In this document: positions 1 through 6,867 of the stretch, piece by piece
How the letters are laid out: every line of letters starts with the position of its first letter
Numbering within the stretch: the first letter of the stretch is position 1
Assembly (NCBI GenBank): GCA_937900285.1
Contig: CALCEM010000018.1
Span: 1-10,158, forward strand
Length of the DNA stretch: 10,158 nucleotides
From: an uncultured Fretibacterium sp.
GTDB lineage: Bacteria > Synergistota > Synergistia > Synergistales > Aminobacteriaceae
Direction: 5' to 3'
Program-made: the position numbers and the translations under genes
The notes under the pieces: generated by a model
What the model saw: the letters and a program-made list of their open reading frames with translations, nothing else
What the model was told of the DNA's origin: nothing
Database searches by the model: none

Positions 1-48
1 CGCACGCCGCCAGCGTTAATCCTGAGCCAGGATCAAACTCTCAGTTAA
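1..48 (-). rRNA. rrs: 16S ribosomal RNA, 5' end only (partial)
   Basis: Read on the minus strand, this holds the near-universal start of bacterial 16S rRNA: AGAGTTTGATCCTGGCTCAG followed by an AACGCTGGCGGCGTGC block. The AGAG that is E. coli position 8 begins at base 41, so the mature 5' end falls near base 48. The gene runs off the left edge, and only about 3% of it is present. The bases between the two conserved blocks read GATTAACGC where many Firmicutes have GATGAACGC or GACGAACGC, too little for classification. A contig ending inside 16S usually reflects several rRNA operons collapsing in assembly. Confidence 0.96.
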
Positions 49-210
49 AAAGTTTGTTTGATTCATTCCTGACTGTCAAAATTGAAATTTATTTTTCTCG
101 TCTGTAATTTTGCTTTTTTCAAGTATCCCAGAAATGTTTAACCTCTGTAAATTTGCTACCCTTTAGAGCCTTCGTAACTCTTTCGAATTTCAGCCCCTCT
201 CAGGCGCAAC
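49..210 (-). other. rRNA operon 5' leader (pre-16S spacer)
   Basis: This transcribed spacer of about 160 nt lies between the predicted rRNA start site near base 210 and the mature 16S 5' end. It has no credible gene. Short A/T-rich imperfect inverted repeats are visible, such as AGAG/CTCT near 165-182, but I could not identify a convincing boxA antitermination element. It would carry the 5' half of the RNase III processing stem of pre-16S, whose partner lies outside the window. Confidence 0.6.
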
Positions 211-217
211 AGGGAAT

Positions 218-245
218 ATTATACACGCACTTTTTTTTGTGTCAA
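218..245 (-). promoter_or_regulatory. rRNA operon promoter (sigma-A type)
   Basis: On the minus strand a perfect -35 TTGACA (240-245) and a perfect -10 TATAAT (218-223) are separated by 16 bp. Bases 246-283 upstream of the -35 are almost pure A/T and could act as an UP element. The predicted start is the G at 210, seven bases past the -10, where the transcript would begin GTTGCG. The tRNA-Leu promoter near the right end has the same spacing and start sequence, which supports this as the stable-RNA promoter class of this genome. Confidence 0.85.
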
Positions 246-251
246 ATTTTT

Positions 252-281
252 TTGAAAAATTATTTTTTATTTAAATTTAAT
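252..281 (+). promoter_or_regulatory. candidate promoter for the GntR regulator
   Basis: TTGAAA (252-257) and TTTAAT (276-281) are separated by 18 bp on the plus strand, back to back with the rRNA promoter. Transcription would start near 288, leaving a leader of about 90 nt. The -10 overlaps the imperfect inverted repeat AATAT-N6-ATATT (279-294), a possible autoregulatory site. The region is so A/T-rich that such matches arise easily, so this is tentative. Confidence 0.3.
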
Positions 282-363
282 ATCGTAAAATATTCGTGCT
301 TAACGCTTTTTAACTCTGGAAAAATAATTAACCGCAATTAAAATATTATTTATTATTGGATAT

Positions 364-370
364 GGGAGGA
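364..370 (+). promoter_or_regulatory. ribosome binding site that places the regulator start at ATT
   Basis: GGGAGGA is a strong Shine-Dalgarno sequence. No ATG, GTG or TTG in the regulator's frame lies within usable distance. The frame opens after a TAA at 375-377 with ATT ATT CGC. The second ATT (381) is 11 nt beyond the GGAGG core, close to the 12-14 nt of other genes here. The first ATT (378) is 8 nt away. Confidence 0.65.
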
Positions 371-380
371 AATTTAAATT

Positions 381-1070
381 ATTCGCAAGCATCTCGTCAC
401 TCAAATCGAAGAAAAATTATTGAAATATATTCACGATAATAATATTAATTCCGGCGAAAAAATTCCTAATGAATCTAAATTATCAGCAGAATTTAACGCA
501 GGAAGAAGCACCATAAGAGAAGCCGTAAAAATTTTAGCATCAAAAGGCGTTCTAAAAGTTAAACAGGGTGCAGGAACTTTTGTTATTAATCCGTATACAT
601 TGGAAGATGACCCGTTAAGGCTATCAAGATATAACGATAAATTACAAATTGCACTGGAATTATTTGATGTGAGAATTATGCTTGAACCTGAAATTTCTGC
701 ACTGGCCGCACTTAATTCAACTGAACAGGACATCTCTGAAATAAAAAATTTATGCGATGAAGTAGAAAAATTATATTTATCCGGCAAAGATCACGTAAAA
801 AAAGACATCGAATTTCATAAAAAAATAGCAACCTGCAGTAAAAACCGCGTCGTTGAAGAATTAATCCCACTGATAATTTCATCAGTTTTCACATTCGCAA
901 ATGTCACTCATAAATTATTACTAAAAGAAACCATCGAAACTCACAGAGCCATAACAGAAGCAATTTCACACCACGACCCCGCAGGAGCCAGATGCGCAAT
1001 GATCATGCATTTAACTTATAATCGTCAGATGATTTTAAAATTTATCGAAGGAAACAAAGATTTAAAATAA
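381..1070 (+). CDS. GntR-family transcriptional regulator, FadR subfamily with FCD domain
   Basis: This is a probable metabolite-responsive repressor of the sugar-acid genes that follow. Numbered from the ATT at 381 (229 aa), residues 5-70 form the winged helix-turn-helix typical of GntR proteins, with GRSTIREAVKILASKGVL as the recognition-helix region and KQGAGTFV as the wing. Residues 90-220 form an FCD effector domain with the expected metal ligands: D96 in FDVR, H146 in EFHKKI, H188 in THRAI and H210 in MHL. The first conventional start, TTG at 420, has no ribosome binding site and would remove most of helix 1, so an AUU start upstream is preferred. The 128-nt gap to the permease holds a separate promoter. 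The effector is unknown; gluconate, KDG or a related aldonate is inferred from context. Confidence 0.88.
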   Translation: MRKHLVTQIEEKLLKYIHDNNINSGEKIPNESKLSAEFNAGRSTIREAVKILASKGVLKVKQGAGTFVINPYTLEDDPLRLSRYNDKLQIALELFDVRIMLEPEISALAALNSTEQDISEIKNLCDEVEKLYLSGKDHVKKDIEFHKKIATCSKNRVVEELIPLIISSVFTFANVTHKLLLKETIETHRAITEAISHHDPAGARCAMIMHLTYNRQMILKFIEGNKDLK

Positions 1071-1088
1071 TAATGTCTAATTTACTGA

Positions 1089-1116
1089 TTGACCTGCTTT
1101 TTATTATAAATATAAT
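1089..1116 (+). promoter_or_regulatory. promoter of the permease/dehydratase/kinase genes
   Basis: TTGACC (1089-1094) and TATAAT (1111-1116) are 16 bp apart, the same spacing as the rRNA and tRNA promoters. The predicted start near 1123 gives a leader of about 75 nt. Just downstream, TATACCTCGTAAA (1133-1145) is an imperfect inverted repeat in a position suited to repression by the adjacent GntR protein. That operator role is inference. Confidence 0.6.
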
Positions 1117-1197
1117 TTTTTCACTCCTTTAATATACCTCGTAAAACATAAGATCTATTTTTAAAAATTTATTTTGACGGAGGGTGTTTTATAAATC

Positions 1198-2550
1198 ATG
1201 GAAGCCGTTGTATTAGATTCAACGCGGTTAATAATCGGTGCTGTAGCTGGTTTAATTATTTTGCTCGTTCTCATAATTAAATTTAAAGTTCACGCAATGA
1301 TCTCGATTTTAGTCGGAGCTATTTCTATAGGCTTAATTGCCGGAATGCCTCTCACCGAAATACTAAGATCAGTTAATGACGGAATGGGAACAACTTTAAG
1401 AGGTATAGCCCTGCTCGTTGGACTCGGTTCAATGTTCGGAGCAATCCTCGAAGCTTCGGGCGGCGCTCAAACTTTGGCCGTGACTATGGTTAAAAAATTT
1501 GGTGATGAAAAAGCTGCTTGGGCCTTAGGAATTACCGGGCTTGTCGTTTCAATTCCCGTATTTTTTGATGCTGGATTAATAATTTTAATTCCTCTAGCTT
1601 TCTCGCTCGCAAAACGTACTAACAGAAGCGCATTATTTTATACGATTCCATTGCTTGCAGGTTTAGCCGTTGGGCACGCGTTCATTCCGCCGACACCCGG
1701 ACCGGTTTTGGTTGCAAATATGATCGGAGTCGATCTCGGCTGGGTTATTTTAATCGGAGTGTTTTGCGGTTCTTTAGCAATGATCGTCGCCGGACCAATT
1801 TGGGGAGCTTACTGCGGTAAAAAATATTTTGTGCCAGTGCCGGAACATGTAAAAAATCAAGAGGATTTCGATGAATCAAAATTACCGCCGTTCGGAACAA
1901 TCGCAGGAATAATTTTAATTCCGTTGGTTCTCATAATTTTAAAATCAGTCTTCGCAGTAATACCGGCCATGCAAAACGTTATGCCAGTATTTAATTTTTT
2001 GGGTGAACCTTTTGTAGCGTTGTTGATCTCGACAATTTTCGCAATGTACATGCTCGGAGTTAAACACGGATATTCAATGCAGGAATTGAGCAAAATTTTA
2101 GATAAATCGCTCGAACCAACAGGATTAATTTTACTTGTTACGGCTTGCGGTGGTGTTTTAAGATTTGTGCTTCAATATTCCGGGATCGGTGATTTAATCG
2201 GGAACGCCGTTGCTTCGATTAATATGCCCATCGTAGTCGTTGCTTTTGTTGTTGCTGCTCTGGTTAGGATTTGCGTCGGTAGTGCTACGGTGGCTATGAC
2301 TATGGCGGCTGGAATCGTTGCAGCAATGCCGGCGGTTCAAGGTTTAACACCACTTTATAAAGCATGTGTCACGGCAGCAGTTGCAGGAGGCTCGACCGTG
2401 TGTTCACATTTCAATGATTCAGGATTCTGGCTCGTTAAATCTTTAGTTGGACTTGATGAAACTACTACGCTAAAAACTTGGACGATTATGGAAACGTTAG
2501 TAGGCGTTGGCGGTTTTGTTGTAGCGTTAATAATTTCGCTGGTGTTTTAA
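1198..2550 (+). CDS. gntP: GntP-family aldonate (gluconate-type):H+ symporter
   Basis: This inner-membrane secondary transporter is likely to import gluconate or a related sugar acid with protons. Its 450 residues match the usual length of the family. It is almost entirely hydrophobic, with about 12 or more membrane segments and one longer polar loop at residues 205-232. Motifs typical of the family are VGLGSMFGAILEASGGA (74-90), HAFIPPTPGPV (160-170), SHFNDSGFWLVK (403-414) and TLKTWTIMETL (424-434). A GGAGGG at 1179-1184 precedes the ATG by 13 nt. It lies between a FadR-type regulator and a sugar-acid dehydratase, as expected for the uptake step. The exact substrate cannot be read from sequence, because GntP paralogues also move fructuronate, idonate and other acids. 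Confidence 0.9.
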   Translation: MEAVVLDSTRLIIGAVAGLIILLVLIIKFKVHAMISILVGAISIGLIAGMPLTEILRSVNDGMGTTLRGIALLVGLGSMFGAILEASGGAQTLAVTMVKKFGDEKAAWALGITGLVVSIPVFFDAGLIILIPLAFSLAKRTNRSALFYTIPLLAGLAVGHAFIPPTPGPVLVANMIGVDLGWVILIGVFCGSLAMIVAGPIWGAYCGKKYFVPVPEHVKNQEDFDESKLPPFGTIAGIILIPLVLIILKSVFAVIPAMQNVMPVFNFLGEPFVALLISTIFAMYMLGVKHGYSMQELSKILDKSLEPTGLILLVTACGGVLRFVLQYSGIGDLIGNAVASINMPIVVVAFVVAALVRICVGSATVAMTMAAGIVAAMPAVQGLTPLYKACVTAAVAGGSTVCSHFNDSGFWLVKSLVGLDETTTLKTWTIMETLVGVGGFVVALIISLVF

Positions 2551-2565
2551 AAAAATTTTTTGATG

Positions 2566-2623
2566 CCCCTTTGTTTTAAATTTAAAAATAAAAAATAAAA
2601 TTATTGCAGAGGGGATTTTTTTT
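2566..2623 (+). terminator. intrinsic terminator or attenuator between permease and dehydratase
   Basis: CCCCTTTG (2566-2573) pairs with CAGAGGGG (2607-2614) in an 8-bp stem with one G-U pair, followed by ATTTTTTTT (2615-2623). The 33-nt loop contains a perfect palindrome, TTTTAAATTTAAAA (2574-2587), which could form an inner hairpin. It sits 16 nt after the permease stop. No convincing promoter follows before the dehydratase, so partial read-through, lowering downstream expression, is plausible. Confidence 0.55.
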
Positions 2624-2708
2624 AGAACGGAGATATTTTATAAAAAAACTTTTTACAATTTTCAGGCTCGATTTTTTTAAATTTTTTTGAGGAGGATATT
2701 TTTTTATT

Positions 2709-4460
2709 ATGGAACTCAACAGCCAAAAATTACGCAAATTAGCTCCGGAAATTGACCCGTTAAGAATCGGAAGCGGTTGGAAGCCGGAAGATTTAGACAA
2801 AGTTCAAATTATTATCGAAAGTACTTCAGGTGACAGCCATCCAGGAAGCGCACATTTATATAAACTCGTCGAAGCAGTCAGAAAAGGCGTAAGCGAAGCA
2901 GGAGGTTTCGGAGCGAGATATTTTTGCACGGATATTTGTGACGGTGAATCACAGGGAACTGACGGAATTAATTTCAGTTTGGCAAGCCGCGAAATGATAG
3001 CTAACATGATCGAAATTCACGCTAATGCTACACCGTTCGATGGCGGAGTTTTTATCGCAAGTTGTGATAAAGGTATGCCGGGAAATTTAATCGGGATGGC
3101 ACGGGTTAATATACCTTCAATAATGGTAACTGGAGGAACTATGAGCGCAGGGCCGGAATTATTAACGCTCGAACAGCTCGGAATGTACAGCGCAAAATTT
3201 GAACGCGGAGAAATTGATGCAGATAAATTAATCTGGGCTAAACATAACGCCTGCCCATCTTGCGGTGCTTGCAGTTTCATCGGAACAGCTTCAACAATGC
3301 AGATCATGGCCGAAGCTATGGGGCTAGCTTTACCGGGAAGCGCATTATTACCAGCAACAAGTCCTGATTTAATAGAATACGCTTATAATGCAGGTAAACG
3401 CGTCGTCGAATTGGCAAAACTCGGAGTAAAACCATCCGACATCGTCACAATGGACAGCCTCGAAAATGCTATTATGGTCCACGCTACTATTTCCGGAAGC
3501 ACAAATTGTTTATTACATTTGCCGGCCATCGCTCACGAATACGGTTTAACAATTACCGGCGATACTTTTGACAGATTACACAGGGGCGCGCATTATTTGT
3601 TAGATTTACGTCCTGCAGGTAAATGGCCCGCAGAATTTTTCTATTATGCAGGCGGAGTCCCGGCAATCATGGAAGAAATTAAAAACGTTTTACACCTCGA
3701 TGCTAAAACTATAACCGGGAAAACTTTGGGCGAAAACCTCGACGAATTGAAACATAACGGATTTTATGAACGTTGCAATAAATGGCTCATCGAAGCTAAT
3801 AAGAAATATAATATTAACTTGACAAAAGAAGACATTATAAGATCATACGATAACGCAATCGGAACTGAAGGCAGCATCGCAGTTTTAAAGGGAAATTTAG
3901 CACCAGAAGGCGCAGTAATAAAACATACAGCTTGCCCTAAAGAAATGTATAAAGCCGTTTTAAACGCAAGACCCTTCGACAGTGAAGAAGAATGCCTCGA
4001 CGCTGTTTTACATCATAAAGTCCAAAAAGGTGACGCGGTGTTTATTCGTTACGAAGGTCCTAAAGGCAGCGGAATGCCAGAAATGTTTTACACGTCCGAA
4101 GCAATAAGCTCAGATAAAGAACTCGGTCGTTCAATAGCTTTAATTACTGATGGCAGATTCTCCGGCGCATCAACCGGCCCAGTAATTGGACATTGCAGCC
4201 CGGAAGCAGCTTCAGGCGGACCGATCGCACTAGTTGAAGAAGGGGATTTAATAGAACTTGATGTATTTGCGCGAAAATTAAATATAATAGGCGTTAAGGG
4301 TGAAAGGAAATCACCTGAAGAGATTCAAAAAATTTTGGACGAACGCGCTAAAAATTGGAAGCCTCGCGAGAAAAAATATAAACGCGGAGTTTTAAGGCTG
4401 TTCAGTGAATTAGCGGCGAGTCCTATGAAAGGTGCCTATTTAGATTATGGAGAATTTTAA
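2709..4460 (+). CDS. IlvD/Edd-family sugar-acid dehydratase, YjhG/YagF type
   Basis: This 583-aa Fe-S enzyme is predicted to remove water from an aldonate, giving a 2-keto-3-deoxy acid. Family hallmarks are CDKGMPG (119-125, with K121 the likely carbamylated metal ligand), the cysteine cluster ACPSCGAC (181-188), GSTN (263-266), GNLAPEG (395-401) and DGRFSGASTG (481-490), whose S485 is the likely catalytic base. It opens like E. coli YjhG: STSGDSHPGSAHL (38-50) replaces the PCNxH motif of ordinary IlvD/Edd proteins, so that Fe-S cysteine is absent, while CDG (77-79) carries an extra cysteine next to the predicted metal-binding aspartate. GGAGGA at 2691-2696 precedes the ATG. YjhG acts on D-xylonate, but the adjacent KDG kinase argues for a hexonate such as gluconate. 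It is unlikely to be the branched-chain amino-acid enzyme. Confidence 0.87.
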   Translation: MELNSQKLRKLAPEIDPLRIGSGWKPEDLDKVQIIIESTSGDSHPGSAHLYKLVEAVRKGVSEAGGFGARYFCTDICDGESQGTDGINFSLASREMIANMIEIHANATPFDGGVFIASCDKGMPGNLIGMARVNIPSIMVTGGTMSAGPELLTLEQLGMYSAKFERGEIDADKLIWAKHNACPSCGACSFIGTASTMQIMAEAMGLALPGSALLPATSPDLIEYAYNAGKRVVELAKLGVKPSDIVTMDSLENAIMVHATISGSTNCLLHLPAIAHEYGLTITGDTFDRLHRGAHYLLDLRPAGKWPAEFFYYAGGVPAIMEEIKNVLHLDAKTITGKTLGENLDELKHNGFYERCNKWLIEANKKYNINLTKEDIIRSYDNAIGTEGSIAVLKGNLAPEGAVIKHTACPKEMYKAVLNARPFDSEEECLDAVLHHKVQKGDAVFIRYEGPKGSGMPEMFYTSEAISSDKELGRSIALITDGRFSGASTGPVIGHCSPEAASGGPIALVEEGDLIELDVFARKLNIIGVKGERKSPEEIQKILDERAKNWKPREKKYKRGVLRLFSELAASPMKGAYLDYGEF

Positions 4461-5535
4461 CCCGATAACAAAAAATAACATTTGCTCCGAAAAATTTATT
4501 ACTGTTGGGGAAATAATGTTGCGCTTGACCCCTCCGAATTACGAAAAAATCAGGGTCGCCACAAATTTTGAAGCCAGTTACGGCGGAAGTGAAGCAAATA
4601 TCGCTTTAGCTCTTGCAAATTTGGGAGTTGACAGCACATTTTTCAGCGTTGTTCCCGATAATTCTCTCGGCAAAAGCGCGATAAGAATGTTACGAAGCAA
4701 TGACGTTCACTGCTCGCCGGTAATTTTGAGCACAACTGACGAAACTCCAACGCACAGGCTTGGAACTTATTATCTTGAGACTGGTTACGGAATCAGGCCG
4801 AGCAAAGTAATTTACGACCGAAAACACAGCGCAATGACTGAATATGATTTCTCGAAAGTCGATTTAAATAATTTATTTGAGGGATTTAACTGGCTTCACA
4901 TGAGCGGAATTACTCCTGCATTGTCTGGAAGCTGTAAAAATTTCACGCTCGAATGTTTGAGAGTCGCTAAAGAAAAAAATTTAACGGTGAGTTTTGATGG
5001 AAATTTCAGAAGCACTCTCTGGAGCTGGAATGAGGCGCGGGATTTTTGCACGCAATGTCTGCCGTATGTAGATGTTTTGCTTGGTATTGAGCCTTATCAT
5101 TTGTGGCGCGACGATGAAGATCATTCAAAAGGCGATGTAAAAGACGGTGTACCGTTTCAACCAGATTACGAACAACAGGACAATATTTTTCAGGAGTTCG
5201 TTACGCGTTATCCAAATTTAAAGTGCATTGCCCGTCATGTCAGATTTGCTCACACCGGCAGCGAAAATAGTTTAATGGCTTTCATGTGGTACGAGGGACA
5301 TACGTTCGAGAGCAAATTATTCACGTTTAATATTTTGGATCGAGTTGGCGGCGGAGATGCTTTCGCGAGCGGTTTAATTTATGCGATGATAAATAATTAT
5401 AAGCCTATGGACATGGTAAATTTTGCGGTTGCCAGCAGTGTAATTAAACATACTATACACGGCGATGCAAATATAACGGACGATGTGAGCAGCATAAAAA
5501 GTTTAATGAACATGAATTATGATATTAAACGCTAA
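4447..5535 (+). CDS. kdgK: 2-keto-3-deoxygluconate kinase (PfkB/ribokinase family)
   Basis: Predicted to phosphorylate KDG with ATP to 2-keto-3-deoxy-6-phosphogluconate in the cytoplasm. The 362-aa protein begins, after a 17-residue polar tail, with ITVGEIMLRLTPP (18-30). YGGSEANIALALANLG (45-60) is the sugar-binding di-glycine signature. FDGNFR (183-188) and the PfkB signature DRVGGGDAFASG (298-309) follow, with D304 the likely catalytic base; the usual TGAGD reads VGGGD. The region around 218-245 looks like an insertion compared with compact KDG kinases. Its ATG lies inside the dehydratase gene (14-nt overlap) and lacks a strong Shine-Dalgarno, suggesting translational coupling. A fructokinase-like role is possible, but the neighbours favour KDG. 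Confidence 0.85.
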   Translation: MENFNPITKNNICSEKFITVGEIMLRLTPPNYEKIRVATNFEASYGGSEANIALALANLGVDSTFFSVVPDNSLGKSAIRMLRSNDVHCSPVILSTTDETPTHRLGTYYLETGYGIRPSKVIYDRKHSAMTEYDFSKVDLNNLFEGFNWLHMSGITPALSGSCKNFTLECLRVAKEKNLTVSFDGNFRSTLWSWNEARDFCTQCLPYVDVLLGIEPYHLWRDDEDHSKGDVKDGVPFQPDYEQQDNIFQEFVTRYPNLKCIARHVRFAHTGSENSLMAFMWYEGHTFESKLFTFNILDRVGGGDAFASGLIYAMINNYKPMDMVNFAVASSVIKHTIHGDANITDDVSSIKSLMNMNYDIKR

Positions 5536-5551
5536 GGAGCTAGGGAGCTAG
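5536..5551. repeat. perfect 8-bp tandem duplication GGAGCTAG
   Basis: Two back-to-back copies of GGAGCTAG (5536-5543 and 5544-5551) directly follow the kinase stop codon. GCTAGAG (5547-5553) also has an inverted partner CTCTAGC at 5689-5695, overlapping the reductase stop on the other strand. No function is evident; replication slippage is the simplest cause. Confidence 0.6.
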
Positions 5552-5605
5552 AGAAATTTTATTTTTATCATTATCTCGCAATTTTAATTTTTTAATTTTT
5601 AAAAT

Positions 5606-5646
5606 GGGAGGTTCAGACATTATGCCGGCCTCCCGTTGAATTTTTT
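5606..5646 (+). terminator. intrinsic terminator of the sugar-acid operon
   Basis: GGGAGG (5606-5611) pairs with CCTCCC (5629-5634), extended by flanking G-U pairs, and is followed by a TTTTTT run at 5641-5646. It lies about 70 nt past the kinase stop. On the opposite strand the inner pairs are lost, although an A/T-rich tail is also present, so it may weakly stop the convergent reductase transcript too. Confidence 0.7.
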
Positions 5647-5690
5647 AATTCAGGCTTTTACCGCGATGAAATCTTTTTTATTTTATCCCT

Positions 5691-6809
5691 CTAGCCTAAT
5701 TCGCCAGCAACTTTTTTAAGCTCATCGCGTATTTTTATATGTTGGGGGCAAGCCTTTTCACAAGCTCCGCACTGTATGCATTCATCGGCCGTTTTATGTC
5801 CCTGTCCAACAACAAAAAATTTAATATGATTCTTCGCAGCTGCTTCATTTTTATATAACGTTAATAAATTCATGGCGTTAAATGAAACTGAAATCCCTAT
5901 ATTTTTCGGGCAGACTTTAGCGCAATAATTACAACTCGTACACGGAATAATCGGAATTTTATTTAATTCTTCGCGGGCTTTTATTATTATTTTTTGCTCG
6001 TCATCGCTTAATTTTTTGAAATCCTTCATGAAATTCAAATTATCGCGCATCTGTTCAATATTCGACATTCCAGATAAAACCGTTATAACTCCGTCCAAAC
6101 TCGCAGCAAATTTTATAGCCCATGAAGCATACGAGGCATTTGGTTCAGCGTCCTTAAAAACTTTCGCGACACTTTCCGGAGGATTTGCGAGCATTCCGCC
6201 TTTAACTGGTTCCATTATTATGACCGGCTTATTATATTTGCGCGCCATCTCGTAACATTCTCTGGATTTAATAGCATGTGACTCCCAATCAGCGTAATTA
6301 ATTTGCAATTGAACAAATTCAGCTTCAGGATGTTTTTTTAAAATTTCTTCCAGCTGTTCCGGCGTAGAATGAAACGAAAATCCCAAATGTTTTATTTTTC
6401 CTTTTGCCTTCTCGTTTAAAAAATAATTCCATAAATCATACTCCTCAAAAGGCAACGTGCGGGCATCTCCCAAATTATGCAACAAATAAAAATCTATATA
6501 TCCCGCTCCGGTTTGTTTTAACGATGTTTCATACTGGTTTATTGCGTCCTGTTTAGTTTTGCAGTTGATCCAGGCAGCATTTTTTGTCGCAAGCTGAAAT
6601 TTTTCTCTCGGATAACGTTTAACAAGTGCTTCACGTATAGCTTCTTCGCTTCCTGGATAAGCCCAAGCAGTATCAAAATATGTAAACCCTGCTGATAAAA
6701 ATTCATCGACCATTTTTTTAACGTGTTCAATGTCGATCGTTTCAGAATCTTTTATTTTTGGAAGCCTCATTAATCCGAAGCCTAATTTTTTTATACCTTC
6801 GCCCAACAT
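5691..6809 (-). CDS. aldo/keto reductase with C-terminal 2x[4Fe-4S] ferredoxin domain
   Basis: This predicted cytoplasmic oxidoreductase has 372 aa. Residues 1-285 are an aldo/keto reductase barrel with the full catalytic tetrad: D46 and Y51 (FDTAWAY), K76 (ATK) and H111 (LLH). EPVKGGML (200-207) and the SGMSN segment near 246-250 fit the nicotinamide-cofactor site. Residues 290-300 (CxxCxxCxxxCP) and 344-355 (the same pattern) would bind two [4Fe-4S] clusters. The combination is common in anaerobes and implies electron exchange between NAD(P)H and Fe-S carriers, but substrates are mostly unknown. ATG at 6809 was chosen because GAGGGGG (6822-6828) lies 12 nt upstream; the in-frame TTG at 6830 would translate that site. 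It follows the helicase gene by 58 nt in the same direction. Confidence 0.9.
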   Translation of the reverse strand: MLGEGIKKLGFGLMRLPKIKDSETIDIEHVKKMVDEFLSAGFTYFDTAWAYPGSEEAIREALVKRYPREKFQLATKNAAWINCKTKQDAINQYETSLKQTGAGYIDFYLLHNLGDARTLPFEEYDLWNYFLNEKAKGKIKHLGFSFHSTPEQLEEILKKHPEAEFVQLQINYADWESHAIKSRECYEMARKYNKPVIIMEPVKGGMLANPPESVAKVFKDAEPNASYASWAIKFAASLDGVITVLSGMSNIEQMRDNLNFMKDFKKLSDDEQKIIIKAREELNKIPIIPCTSCNYCAKVCPKNIGISVSFNAMNLLTLYKNEAAAKNHIKFFVVGQGHKTADECIQCGACEKACPQHIKIRDELKKVAGELG

Positions 6810-6835
6810 TTTAAGAATATTCCCCCTCAAGAATA

Positions 6836-6865
6836 TTTATAAATTTATATTATCATTTAACACAA
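6836..6865 (-). promoter_or_regulatory. weak candidate promoter for the aldo/keto reductase
   Basis: In the gap after the helicase stop, TTGTGT (6860-6865) and TATAAA (6836-6841) are 18 bp apart on the minus strand, with start of transcription near 6829. The match is imperfect and the gap is very A/T-rich. The reductase may instead be co-transcribed with the helicase; no terminator hairpin separates the two genes. Confidence 0.25.
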
Positions 6866-6867
6866 GA

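Noticed and set aside
153..341. 62-residue open frame on the plus strand
   Set aside because: It crosses the rRNA promoter and leader in antisense, has no ribosome binding site and no recognisable protein features.
420..1070. Regulator starting at TTG 420
   Set aside because: It truncates helix 1 of the GntR DNA-binding domain, has no Shine-Dalgarno at usable distance, and the residues upstream are typical of the family.
2640..2690. Possible 16-codon leader peptide starting at ATA, stop TGA touching the dehydratase ribosome binding site
   Set aside because: It needs a very rare start codon, and its Lys/Phe-rich content follows from A/T-rich DNA. No regulatory codon run is evident.
5691..6830. 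Reductase starting at TTG 6830
   Set aside because: Its second and third codons are the GAGGGGG ribosome binding site of the ATG at 6809.
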